DNA from: Lysinibacillus fusiformis
Lineage (GTDB): Bacteria > Bacillota > Bacilli > Bacillales_A > Planococcaceae
Assembly (NCBI RefSeq): GCF_016925635.1
Contig: NZ_CP070490.1
Coordinates: forward strand, 868,001 to 932,000
Length of the DNA: 64,000 nucleotides
Direction of reading: 5' to 3'
The position numbers were made by a program, and so were the translations under genes. Shown here piece after piece: positions 48,816 through 57,247 of this stretch. Every line of letters starts with the position of its first letter. Within the stretch, counting starts at the first letter, position 1. The notes under the pieces were generated by a model. It was not told where the DNA came from. It saw only the letters and a list, made by a program, of their open reading frames with translations, and searched no databases.

Positions 48816-49247
48816 AACGCCTAATTATTGTTACAACAATTATACTATTTTAGCAATATAAGAAAAAACAAGGCTTATGCCCCTATTCAACTTTCATTCC
48901 AAATACTATGTTGTTTTATTTTTGTATAAGAATAGTTTGATTTAAACGCCTAAACAATTATTTCAATTCTCTTAACACAACATACAAAACTTTTATCTTC
49001 TATATATTGAACGGCGAAACTTTCTTTGAATGGATTTGACATGATGTAACAACACACATCAGGATTCATGGACTCTCACCTGTGGAAGTACTACAACACA
49101 AATTGCTTTTTTCTAGTATCAAATTTTTAATAGAAAAGTTGAGTGATATCCACTTTTCTTGCCCTTCACTATATATAGAAAGCCTTTTCACCCAAAATGA
49201 ACTAGAGTTTAATGTTTTTAATTTAATTGTAAAAAGGAGAGTTTGAT
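48816..49247 (+). other. Long AT-rich leader upstream of the SARP-type gene
   Basis: About 430 bp without a convincing gene. An inverted repeat around ATTGTTACAACAAT lies just after the predicted start site (near 48829-48845). The remainder shows nothing I can name, except the gene's own ribosome site AAGGAGA at 49234-49240. Confidence 0.5.
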
Positions 49248-50369
49248 GTGATTCGAGCCGTTTTAATAGACAATGAACCTTTAGCTTTACACTATTTTCA
49301 AAGTAAACTACATGCCTTTCAACAAATACAGGTGATTCAAACCTTTACAAGTGTAGAAGTATTTCTGAATGAGTTGCCGACTATGGAGTTTGAGGCTATC
49401 TTTTTAGAGGTAAAACTTCAAGAATTATCAGGACTTGAAGTAGCTGATATTATTAAAACAGAGCGTCCACAAGTCAGTGTTATTTTTATTACCTCCTATC
49501 ATGAATTTGCATTACAAGCCTATGAGATTGGTAGTCTTGACTATGTATTAAAGCCTATCAGTCATGCCCGTTTAGAAAAAACAATAGCCCGTATTGAGCA
49601 TGAATTTTCTATACAGCAAATGCTTCAACAAGCTACACAAACTTTATTAAATGTACAGTGCTTTGATCAATTTGCCGTCTATAGTAACAATAGTTTAGTG
49701 GCATTTAAAACTGAAAAAACGAAGGAATTGTTTGCTTATTTTATTTTGCACCCAAATATACCAATTCATCGAGATTATTTAATTGAAATTCTATGGCCAG
49801 ATTTAGATTATGTGCGGGCCAAATCCAATCTTCATACGGCTCTTTCCTATTTAAGGAAAACTTTAAATACAATTGGCTATGAAAACTGTATTGTCTTTTC
49901 AAATAAATACTATATCTTTGAAAGGCCAAATATTGTGTGTGATTTATACGATTTTCAAAAACTTCATGAAGATTTTTCACGACTGGAATTCCCCTCTATT
50001 TCTTTGATTAATCAATGTCTTTCTATTTATAAGAATGGCCTTTTTGTTTTTGATGATTATGAATGGTCAACTGCCTATAAGGATAAATTAATGAAATCAT
50101 ACATAGAGTTATTAGAAAAGGGATTTCAAACAACGATCTTTTCAGATACTGAAAGAGCGATGGAATTTTTACATGCATTATTAGAATATGATCCATACAA
50201 TGAACAAAAACTTGAGTACTATTTATATACGTTAATACAGGCAGGGTTTCATGAACAGGCGCATAAAATTTTCCAAACATATAAACAAAAACTAGAGGAA
50301 GATCTAGCACTAACACCAAGCTCTACATTATTAGAGATATCCAAAAAATTATTTGCTCAACAAAAATAA
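49248..50369 (+). CDS. SARP-type response regulator: receiver, winged helix and bacterial transcriptional activation domain
   Basis: 373 residues starting at GTG eight bases after AGGAG; the overlapping ATG is in another frame and stops at once. A CheY-like receiver (1-120) keeps LIDNE, FITSYHEFALQAYE and VLKP, but the phospho-acceptor position reads FLEV, i.e. Glu 54 replaces Asp. A winged helix follows (about 150-215, ILWPDLDYVRAKSNLHTALSYLRK), then a BTAD domain of helical repeats (about 220-373). Such proteins activate nearby genes; its partner kinase is not adjacent. The two-component pair downstream is on the other strand. Confidence 0.88.
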   Translation: MIRAVLIDNEPLALHYFQSKLHAFQQIQVIQTFTSVEVFLNELPTMEFEAIFLEVKLQELSGLEVADIIKTERPQVSVIFITSYHEFALQAYEIGSLDYVLKPISHARLEKTIARIEHEFSIQQMLQQATQTLLNVQCFDQFAVYSNNSLVAFKTEKTKELFAYFILHPNIPIHRDYLIEILWPDLDYVRAKSNLHTALSYLRKTLNTIGYENCIVFSNKYYIFERPNIVCDLYDFQKLHEDFSRLEFPSISLINQCLSIYKNGLFVFDDYEWSTAYKDKLMKSYIELLEKGFQTTIFSDTERAMEFLHALLEYDPYNEQKLEYYLYTLIQAGFHEQAHKIFQTYKQKLEEDLALTPSSTLLEISKKLFAQQK

Positions 50370-50375
50370 TGTAAA

Positions 50376-50416
50376 AAAACGGCGAGTGCTACTATGTGAG
50401 TAGAAGCTCGCCGTTT
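50376..50416. terminator. Terminator between SARP-type gene and response regulator gene
   Basis: 11-bp stem AAAACGGCGAG/CTCGCCGTTT(T) with an inner CTACT/AGTAG pairing; convergent genes. Confidence 0.85.
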
Positions 50417-50418
50417 AT

Positions 50419-51066
50419 TTACATACCGCTACCCTCAGTTAGCCCGTGCTTAACAGCATATAGCGCTGCCTGGGTACGGTCCTGTACTTGTAGCTTTGTA
50501 AAAATATTTGAAATATGGGTTTTCACCGTTTTTTCTGTGACAAAGAGTGAGGATGCAATTTCCCGATTACTCTTGCCCTTGGTGAGCTCTGCTAGCACAT
50601 CCTGCTCACGAGGTGTCAGCGGATTTAATAAATGGGGTGCGTTCTGTGACTCTTGGCGATCCATTTCAAGCGTTGTCGTTGCTTCAGGATGCAAAGTGTT
50701 TTCCCCACGCATAATACGACGAATGGATAAGACCAATTCATCTGGCTCGATATCTTTTAACTGATAGCCCGCCGCTCCTGCCTCCATTGCTGGGACCACA
50801 TGATCTCGATCAGAAAAGCTAGTAAGCATTAAAATTTCTATTTGCGGAAACTTTGCTTTGATGCGTTTAGTTGCCTGAATGCCATCCATTTCAGGCATGA
50901 CTAAATCCATTAAGATAATATCTGGTTGGATGCTTTCCGCTAATGCTACGGCTTCATGCCCATTTTTCGCCTCTCCAACAACTTCAATATCCTTTTGTGT
51001 CTTTAAGAAAAACAGTAGTCCTCTTCGCACTACGTGATGATCGTCTGCAATTAATACACGTATCAT
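50419..51066 (-). CDS. NarL/LuxR-type response regulator (YhcZ/AirR-like)
   Basis: 215 residues. Receiver with LIADDHHVVRRG, phospho-acceptor Asp in IILMDLVMPEMDG, and LKDIEP; C-terminal LuxR helix-turn-helix LTPREQDVLAELTKGKSNREIASSLFVTEKTVKTHISNIFTKL. It pairs with the kinase 12 bases upstream. By similarity to B. subtilis YhcZ and S. aureus AirR it may respond to oxygen or redox state. Confidence 0.9.
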   Translation of the reverse strand: MIRVLIADDHHVVRRGLLFFLKTQKDIEVVGEAKNGHEAVALAESIQPDIILMDLVMPEMDGIQATKRIKAKFPQIEILMLTSFSDRDHVVPAMEAGAAGYQLKDIEPDELVLSIRRIMRGENTLHPEATTTLEMDRQESQNAPHLLNPLTPREQDVLAELTKGKSNREIASSLFVTEKTVKTHISNIFTKLQVQDRTQAALYAVKHGLTEGSGM

Positions 51067-51078
51067 GTCCTCTCCCCC

Positions 51079-52194
51079 TTAATACGGCAAGCGGATTAGC
51101 AGCTCCGTACCTTTGCCAATTTCACTTACCCAGTCAGCAGTTCCACCCACTGATTTTGCACGATCCTTGATAGATTGTAAGCCCATCGACAGCAACTTTG
51201 TATTGTTATCAATAACAAAGCCTCGTCCCTCATCACGAATAACCAACAATATATCTGTTGATGTAACAGTAATATACAATGCTGCCTCTAATACACCTGC
51301 ATGGCGACGTACATTATTTAAAGCCTCTTGCGCTACTCGAAATAATGTTTCTTCAATACGTGAGGGAAATTGCAATACACCTGAAACCGTAACATGTAGT
51401 TTCAAGCCAAGCATTTCAGCATATACTTTCATGGCCTCAAGTAAACCATTTTCTAACCCTTTAGGTCGCAGTTGCCAAATTAGCGCACGCATCTCTGTTA
51501 GTGCATCTTGTGTTAAATGCTGAATCTCTTTAAATGTTTCTTTTACTTCACAATCATCCGTCATCTCAATGCCAGCTCTTGCTGTTAACGTGACCGAGAA
51601 GAGTAGTTGATTGACTGAATCGTGTAAATCACGAGCTAGACGATTACGCTCCTTCACAAGTGCCATTTCCTGCTCCTGCTTTGTCAGTAAAATTCGCTTA
51701 ATAGCCGACCCCATCTGAAAGGCAACGGATTCTAATAAAGCTAGCTCCTCCTCTGAAAAGCGCACTGTATCCTTAGATGCGACATTTAATACCCCAAAAC
51801 GTTCTTGTCCTGATTGTAGAGGTACTGTCGCATGATGTGTAATTCCTTCATGATCCCCAACATTTGCGGCTATGGCACTTTCAATACGCTGACACTCGAT
51901 AATATTGGAGGCTTTTTTTAGCTCTTCATTGCGATAACGTGATACACACCAACAGCCACCCTTTTTTAAATAATGACAATTGTTATATTCTAATGCCTCT
52001 GGTAAATTTTCATGGACAACAAGCTCTGAGCGCCCCTTTGCATCAATAAAAAAAATCCAGCCTGTTTCAAAGTTGGTGCCATTTAAAAATTTGATGAGTG
52101 CACCTTTTAGCATTGTGACAATTTCAGTTTCTTCATTTAATAGTTCAGCAATTTCTTTTAAAATACTGATATTGGAATGCTCATTCTCCCTCAC
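51079..52194 (-). CDS. GAF-domain sensor histidine kinase (YhcY/AirS-like)
   Basis: 371 residues, no membrane helix. The GAF domain (about 20-170) carries a cysteine cluster at 73, 81, 83 and 101 (NNCHYLKKGGCWC...IIECQRI), like AirS of S. aureus, in which cysteines hold a redox-sensitive iron-sulfur cluster. HisKA_3 has ARDLHDSVNQLLF and the ATPase domain EALNNVRRHA and DEGRGF. It is predicted to phosphorylate the adjacent regulator. Cytoplasmic oxygen/redox sensing is inferred from the Cys set. Confidence 0.9.
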   Translation of the reverse strand: MRENEHSNISILKEIAELLNEETEIVTMLKGALIKFLNGTNFETGWIFFIDAKGRSELVVHENLPEALEYNNCHYLKKGGCWCVSRYRNEELKKASNIIECQRIESAIAANVGDHEGITHHATVPLQSGQERFGVLNVASKDTVRFSEEELALLESVAFQMGSAIKRILLTKQEQEMALVKERNRLARDLHDSVNQLLFSVTLTARAGIEMTDDCEVKETFKEIQHLTQDALTEMRALIWQLRPKGLENGLLEAMKVYAEMLGLKLHVTVSGVLQFPSRIEETLFRVAQEALNNVRRHAGVLEAALYITVTSTDILLVIRDEGRGFVIDNNTKLLSMGLQSIKDRAKSVGGTADWVSEIGKGTELLIRLPY

Positions 52195-52316
52195 GAAAAC
52201 ACCTCTTCTTTAGCATTACTATTGTTAATGATACCATTAAGCTATTGAAAGCGTCTGCTTCCGCCGTTCATACTTTAGACTGAATTTCATCACATACCTT
52301 ATTTTGTGTAAGTTGA

Positions 52317-52345
52317 TTTACATATAAAACTAGAACCACTATAAT
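52317..52345 (+). promoter_or_regulatory. Promoter of bdbC
   Basis: TTTACA (52317-52322), 17-bp spacer, TATAAT (52340-52345), about 38 bp before the chosen start. Confidence 0.6.
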
Positions 52346-52382
52346 CGAACAAGGACATGGTTTTATGAAGGGAAGATTGGAT

Positions 52383-52808
52383 ATGTCTAAAAAAGAGGAA
52401 AATGGCTTATTATTTATTTGGATTGTTTCTGCTATAGCAACGTTAGGTTCTTTATATTTTTCTGAAATTCGTCACTATGAACCTTGTAAATTATGTTGGA
52501 TTCAACGTATTTTTATGTATCCAATTGTTATTATGACGACAGTAGCATTTATACAAAAAAATGCACGTATTGCTGTCACAACAGCTGTATTTTCTGTCAT
52601 TGGCGGCAGTATTTCACTTTACCATTACGGAATTCAAAAGCTTAGCTATTTAGCTGAAAATGCCCCTTCCTGTGGCGCAGTTTCCTGTACAGGACAATAT
52701 ATTAACTGGCTAGGCTTTATTACGATTCCGTTTTTAGCATTAACTGCATTTATTTTAATCGCAGGGGCAAGCTTTTATTTAATAAAAGCTTCTAAAGCTG
52801 CAAAATAA
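52383..52808 (+). CDS. bdbC: Disulfide oxidoreductase BdbC (DsbB family)
   Basis: 141 residues from the ATG nine bases after AAGGGA; an in-frame ATG 18 bases earlier is possible. Four membrane helices with the two redox pairs of the family: CKLC at 35-38 and CGAVSC at 97-102. It re-oxidises the thiol oxidase BdbD using quinone, supporting disulfide formation outside the cell. A bdbD gene is not in the window. Confidence 0.92.
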   Translation: MSKKEENGLLFIWIVSAIATLGSLYFSEIRHYEPCKLCWIQRIFMYPIVIMTTVAFIQKNARIAVTTAVFSVIGGSISLYHYGIQKLSYLAENAPSCGAVSCTGQYINWLGFITIPFLALTAFILIAGASFYLIKASKAAK

Positions 52809-52862
52809 TCGGAAGACCGTGTTCTACCTTTGGAATACGGTTTTTTCTACGGAGGAAGATCT

Positions 52863-53702
52863 ATGTTTCATTATGAAATCGCTGAAGATAACTTAAGTGT
52901 GGAAGAATTGCTACGTAATCAGTGGCAACTTGGTAAAAAGCTCGTTCATGAATTGCGTATGGCCAAAGCCATCACATTGGCAAATGATGAGCTGATTCAA
53001 TGGAAAACACCTTTACAAACTGGAACAATTATCAAATTTACGTTTCCTATTCCAACATCTAGCTACAAACCAACACCTGTATGTGCTATTGATGTAGTCT
53101 ATGAGGATGACCATTGTTTAATCGTATCGAAGCCAAAAGGTATGGCAACACATCCTAATGATGCTCGTGATACACATACATGTATGAACCATGTCATGGC
53201 ACATATCAAAGAACAAGGTGGTATTTATGCTGAGCATGTTCATCGTCTCGATAAAGGGACACAAGGCTTATTACTAGTTGCAAAGCACCCTTTAGCAAAG
53301 TCCATTTTTGATCGAATGATTGAGGAAAAAACCATTATTCGTACGTATGCAGCAGAGGTGCAAGGTAATTTACGAACAGCTTCTGGAACGATTGCTGAAC
53401 CAATTGGCAAAGACCGCCATCATGCCACAAGACGTGTTGTATCTAAAACTGGACAGCATGCTGTAACACACTATGAAGTGGTGGCCCGCTACAAAAATTC
53501 CTGTGTTGTTCATCTTATACTTGAGACTGGGCGAACACATCAAATTCGTGTGCATTTAGCCTATATCGGCCATCCAATTATTGGGGATACTATGTATGGT
53601 GCACGAGAAACAGCAAGTGATGACTACGAACTGCATGCCATTCAATTAGAATTTGAACATCCATTTTTAAATAAACGTATTATCGTCAAGGACGAGCAAT
53701 AA
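52863..53702 (+). CDS. RluD-family RNA pseudouridine synthase
   Basis: 279 residues from the ATG after GGAGGAAG. The catalytic motif HRLDKGTQGLLLVAK contains the essential Asp, and GRTHQIRVHLAYIGHPIIGDTMYG closes the fold. The N-terminal S4 RNA-binding region is short. Modifies uridine in rRNA or tRNA; target unknown. Element C sits at its terminator. Confidence 0.9.
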   Translation: MFHYEIAEDNLSVEELLRNQWQLGKKLVHELRMAKAITLANDELIQWKTPLQTGTIIKFTFPIPTSSYKPTPVCAIDVVYEDDHCLIVSKPKGMATHPNDARDTHTCMNHVMAHIKEQGGIYAEHVHRLDKGTQGLLLVAKHPLAKSIFDRMIEEKTIIRTYAAEVQGNLRTASGTIAEPIGKDRHHATRRVVSKTGQHAVTHYEVVARYKNSCVVHLILETGRTHQIRVHLAYIGHPIIGDTMYGARETASDDYELHAIQLEFEHPFLNKRIIVKDEQ

Positions 53703-53711
53703 GAAAAAAGA

Positions 53712-53741
53712 TCCCGCCTCTCTGTTGGAGAGCGGGATTTC
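53712..53741. terminator. Left flanking terminator of element C
   Basis: 13-bp perfect stem ATCCCGCCTCTCT/(A)GAGAGCGGGATTT-type with loop GTTG; eight bases after the pseudouridine synthase stop. Confidence 0.9.
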
Positions 53742-54286
53742 ATAGTGTTGAAAAACAAAACCATCAATAGAGTTTTGGTGAAAGGTGAAAATGGTTTCCA
53801 TTGCAGGCTACTTGCTTTCCTGTGGGCGAGCGCCGAGCCGCTTCCTCCGCTACCGCTCCGTGCAGGGGCTCGCCTGTCTCGCTATCCCACGGGAGTCAAG
53901 TAGCCTCCCACTTCAACCTACAAAATGTTAACTTTTTAGCAAAGGTTTTCAAATATAATGAAGGTGTTCACTACTCTTTATGGAGGGGTGTTATCACTAC
54001 ACATTGAAAATAAGAGTCAATCCTATCTCTAATTATACAAATGATGAGCTATTTTGGTTGCTTCGGCTAGTATGAAAGATAAGGTTGCACATGGTTGATT
54101 GGAGTGGAGCCAGCGTCACTCCTAGGGGATTTAGCGTCACAGAGGAGACCCTGGAGCGAACGCAGTGAGTGAAGCGGCTCATCGGACGCCCCCTGGAAAG
54201 GACGTTGGCGGAACGGAAATCAACCCCTCACCTTGCCAAAAGTTCTTTTTCTGCTAGTGACACGATCTTTTTTCAACAATATGAAA

Positions 54287-54316
54287 TCCCGCCTCTCTAT
54301 CTGAGAGCGGGATTTA
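54287..54316. terminator. Right flanking terminator of element C
   Basis: Same stem as 53712-53741 with loop ATCT; eight bases beyond the aldo-keto reductase stop. Confidence 0.9.
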
Positions 54317-54324
54317 CTCATTTT

Positions 54325-55155
54325 CTAAAAATCGAATTTGAAATGATCTGGATCTTGCCCAAAACGTTGGTTACGATTTAATGTTGCCATTTTCTCCATT
54401 TGTTCTTGTGTTAATTCAAAGTCAAAAATCTTTGCATTTTCCTCAATTCGGCTCGGTGTCACTGATTTTGGAATAACGAGTGTATCATTTTGTAAATGCC
54501 AACGTAGCACTACCTGAGCAGGGGTTTTATCGATTTCTTGCCCGATTTCAATAATGGTAGGATCCGCAAGTACACCTCCGCGTCCTAGTGGTGACCATGC
54601 CGTAACAGCAATTTGATGTTCACTGCAAAATGCGCTTAATGGCTGCTGCTGTAAATATGGATGCATCTCCACTTGATTGACCATTGGCGCGATATTTGAC
54701 TTTGCCAATATTTTTTCTAAATGATGCTCATGATGATTCGATACACCTGTTGCGCGAATTAATTTTTCATCGTAAAGGCGCTCAATAGCTCGATATGTTT
54801 CTTCAAATGTTTCTGGGACAGCCCAATGAGTTAAATATAAGTCTAGGTAATCCATATTTAAATTCTTTAGCGAAACCTCAAAAGCACGTAATGTTGCATC
54901 ATATCCTTGGTCATTATTCCATACTTTTGTTGTAACAAAAATATCTTCACGATGAATGCCTGAATGACGAATTGCTTCTCCTACTTCTACCTCATTCCCA
55001 TATAAGGATGCTGTATCAATAGCTCGATAACCGTATTGAAGTGCTTTATCAATAGCCTGTAATGTTTCCTCACGTTCTGTCATTTTGTAAACACCTAAGC
55101 CAAAACGAGGCATTTCTATACCATTTGATAATGTTTTCGTTGATTGTAAATTCAA
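54325..55155 (-). CDS. Aldo/keto reductase
   Basis: 276 residues starting at TTG nine bases after AAAGGGG; no ATG is suitably placed. The catalytic tetrad is visible: Asp and Tyr in AIDTASLYGNE, Lys in TTKVWN, His in YLTHWAVP; the NADPH site ends with VIPKSVTPSRIEENAKIFDF. It resembles YvgN/YtbE, which reduce reactive aldehydes such as methylglyoxal. Substrate not certain. Confidence 0.9.
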   Translation of the reverse strand: MNLQSTKTLSNGIEMPRFGLGVYKMTEREETLQAIDKALQYGYRAIDTASLYGNEVEVGEAIRHSGIHREDIFVTTKVWNNDQGYDATLRAFEVSLKNLNMDYLDLYLTHWAVPETFEETYRAIERLYDEKLIRATGVSNHHEHHLEKILAKSNIAPMVNQVEMHPYLQQQPLSAFCSEHQIAVTAWSPLGRGGVLADPTIIEIGQEIDKTPAQVVLRWHLQNDTLVIPKSVTPSRIEENAKIFDFELTQEQMEKMATLNRNQRFGQDPDHFKFDF

Positions 55156-55234
55156 AAAGCACAACCCCTTTCTTTTCCTAGTACCATTATACAAAAAATT
55201 GGATTTAAGAAAAATAAAGCGGCTGTTTTATATA

Positions 55235-55405
55235 CTACTTTTTCTTTTGTTCAACATCTTCCAATTGAATTGGATCAGCGATGCGCTCATCCTCTGCAAG
55301 CTCTAGACCATCACGTAAATGCTCCATCTGTTTGCCCAAATCTTTTAATTCCTTCATATCTCTCACCATTGTCCCATTTTCAATATTTGGCACCTTTTTT
55401 TCCAT
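55235..55405 (-). CDS. Small charged cytoplasmic protein (56 residues), unknown
   Basis: GAGGTGAT lies four bases before the ATG. The product begins MEKKVPNIENGTMVRDMKEL and is rich in Glu, Lys and Leu, probably a single amphipathic helix or short coiled coil, ending in KKK. I do not recognise it. The strong ribosome site and biased composition support a real gene. Confidence 0.6.
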   Translation of the reverse strand: MEKKVPNIENGTMVRDMKELKDLGKQMEHLRDGLELAEDERIADPIQLEDVEQKKK

Positions 55406-55550
55406 AATGATCACCTCATTAATAGTTTTCCCGATATTAATCTGTTTGAACCATTTCTGACATATTTTATTCTGCTATGTCGTTTCATTTTTAAAGTAGA
55501 TAGGCTATACTAAAAAGAGATTTCTTTATAACATGAGGAGGGTTACTTCC

Positions 55551-55643
55551 ATGAAATTATTATTAATCATTGGTGTAACAGTTGCTTTCTTAACAGCTAT
55601 TTTCACTGCTGGATACGAAGGCGACTACAAAGCTGACAAATAA
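55551..55643 (+). CDS. Small membrane protein (30 residues)
   Basis: GAGGAGGG precedes the ATG at 55551. The product (MKLLLIIGVTVAFLTAIFTA then GYEGDYKADK) is one membrane helix plus a charged tail. Upstream, TATACT at 55506-55511 or the sigma-B-like pair GTTTCA/GGCTAT could drive it, and a strong terminator follows, so it is an independent unit. Family unknown. Confidence 0.65.
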   Translation: MKLLLIIGVTVAFLTAIFTAGYEGDYKADK

Positions 55644-55650
55644 TATCTCA

Positions 55651-55690
55651 AGAAAATCACTAAGCATTTAGAAAAGCTTAGTGATTTTCT
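55651..55690 (+). terminator. Terminator of the 30-residue gene
   Basis: Perfect 15-bp stem (55651-55665 with 55676-55690), 10-nt loop, seven-T tail. Confidence 0.92.
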
Positions 55691-55796
55691 TTTTTTGTGG
55701 AACAATAGAAATACTTGACTTTCCTTTATTTTTAAAATAAACTAACTTACATAAAGTAACTTAATGAAAAAAAATAACTATTCGGAGGAATCCTAT

Positions 55797-56642
55797 ATGC
55801 ATTTTCATGAAAAACCTAACACATATGTAACGAATGTTGAAATAAAAGTAAGTGATCTACAGCGCTCCTTAACCTTTTATCAAGAAATCATCGGCTTTAA
55901 AATTTTACAACAAGAATCACATAAAGCCACATTAACTGCCGATGGAGAAACAGCTCTATTAACCATTGTTCAGCCTGAAACAGTGGAAGAAAAGCTTAGC
56001 ATGACGACAGGTCTTTATCACTTCGCCTTATTATTACCAACTCGCCATGACTTAGCTAACATCATTACTCATTTCCACGAAAAAGGCGTGTACCTTGGGG
56101 CTTCTGACCATGCTGTAAGCGAAGCACTCTATTTAAATGATCCTGATCACAATGGTATCGAGATTTATACAGATCGTCCTGAAAGTGAATGGACATGGCA
56201 TAACGATCATGTGCATATGGTGACAGAACCACTCAATATTCGTTCTATTTTAGAAGATGGACATGGAAACTGGAATGGACTTCCTGTTGGTACAGTGATG
56301 GGCCATATTCATTTATCGGTCTCCAACTTAGCTGAAGCTGAGCAATTTTATACAAAGGGATTAGGTTATGATATTGTCACACGCTACGGGTCCCAAGCAT
56401 TATTTATTTCTACAGGCCGTTATCATCATCATATTGGTTTAAACACTTGGCACTCAGAAAATGCGCCAAAGCTTGGACAAAACCATGTCGGCTTAAAAAC
56501 GTTCTCGTTGCGCTTAGATAATGAAAAACAAGCAGCAACAATGAAAGAAAACCTTCGTGTAATGGGGTCACCCGTTACGGAAATCGATGGAGGGTTCCAA
56601 ACAGAGGACCCAGCTGGAAATGTCGTGCTATTAAAGTTTTAG
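55797..56642 (+). CDS. catE: Catechol-2,3-dioxygenase-like VOC-family protein (CatE-like)
   Basis: 281 residues from the ATG seven bases after GGAGGA; an ATG 33 bases earlier has no ribosome site. Two glyoxalase/dioxygenase (VOC) modules: NVEIKVSDLQRSLTFYQEIIGF and HIHLSVSNLAEAEQFYTKGLGY, with HHHIGLNTWHS late. Close in size to B. subtilis CatE, which opens catechol rings by extradiol cleavage with a divalent metal. The exact substrate is inferred. Confidence 0.85.
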   Translation: MHFHEKPNTYVTNVEIKVSDLQRSLTFYQEIIGFKILQQESHKATLTADGETALLTIVQPETVEEKLSMTTGLYHFALLLPTRHDLANIITHFHEKGVYLGASDHAVSEALYLNDPDHNGIEIYTDRPESEWTWHNDHVHMVTEPLNIRSILEDGHGNWNGLPVGTVMGHIHLSVSNLAEAEQFYTKGLGYDIVTRYGSQALFISTGRYHHHIGLNTWHSENAPKLGQNHVGLKTFSLRLDNEKQAATMKENLRVMGSPVTEIDGGFQTEDPAGNVVLLKF

Positions 56643-56648
56643 TATGAA

Positions 56649-56681
56649 AAAAGCAGTTCTCACATGTGGAGAACTGCTTTT
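56649..56681. terminator. Terminator between catE and trmL
   Basis: Perfect 13-bp stem (56649-56661 with 56669-56681), 7-nt loop; convergent genes. Confidence 0.9.
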
Positions 56682-57154
56682 TAATGTAAACCTGGATATC
56701 CTTGCTGACGTAATGCCTCATAAATAACAATCGCAGCCGTATTGGACAAATTGAGTGATCGCACATGATCACTTTGCGGAATACGCAAGCACATATCTCG
56801 GCGTTCGTAAGCAAAGTCCTTCGGCAAACCAGTTGTTTCTTTCCCAAACATAAAATAAATATCTCGGTCTTGATCGCTAAAATCATGTGTCGAAAACGGC
56901 TCGTCACTATACGTTTCGATTAAATAAACATCTCCATTTTTAGAGTACTCTATAAAATCATCAAGTGAATCATGATAAACAATATTCACACTATGCCAAT
57001 AATCTAAGCCCGCCCGTTTCAGCATTTTATCATCCGTTGAAAAACCTAGTGGACGAATTAAATGGAGCGATGTATTAGTACCTGCACAGGTACGAGCAAT
57101 ATTTCCTGTATTGGCTGGTATTTCTGGTTGATATAAAACGATATGCAATGGCAT
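56681..57154 (-). CDS. trmL: tRNA (cytidine/uridine 34-2'-O)-methyltransferase TrmL
   Basis: 157 residues, SPOUT fold: HIVLYQPEIPANTGNIARTCAGT at the N-terminus, FMFGKETTGLP, and the knot motif RIPQSDHVRSLNLSNTAAIVIYEALRQ. It methylates the wobble ribose of leucine tRNAs with SAM. Stands alone; the 21-bp phased array lies upstream. Confidence 0.94.
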   Translation of the reverse strand: MPLHIVLYQPEIPANTGNIARTCAGTNTSLHLIRPLGFSTDDKMLKRAGLDYWHSVNIVYHDSLDDFIEYSKNGDVYLIETYSDEPFSTHDFSDQDRDIYFMFGKETTGLPKDFAYERRDMCLRIPQSDHVRSLNLSNTAAIVIYEALRQQGYPGLH

Positions 57155-57247
57155 AACGACACACTTCCTTATTAAATTTTTCTTTAAGTTGGCTCTTTTA
57201 AGAGTTTAACGAAGTCGGACTCTTTTGGATCAACTTCTCTCCTTTTA

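Larger units (their letters stand above)
53712..54316 (+). mobile_element. Element copy C, terminator-flanked
   Basis: A 545-bp core (53742-54286) lies between 30-bp copies of a terminator (53712-53741 and 54287-54316). Both copies have identical stems; the three differences are all in the 4-base loop (GTTG against ATCT). The 100-bp palindrome is at 53807-53906 and the 133-bp one at 54094-54226. It separates the convergent pseudouridine synthase and aldo-keto reductase genes. Confidence 0.82.
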
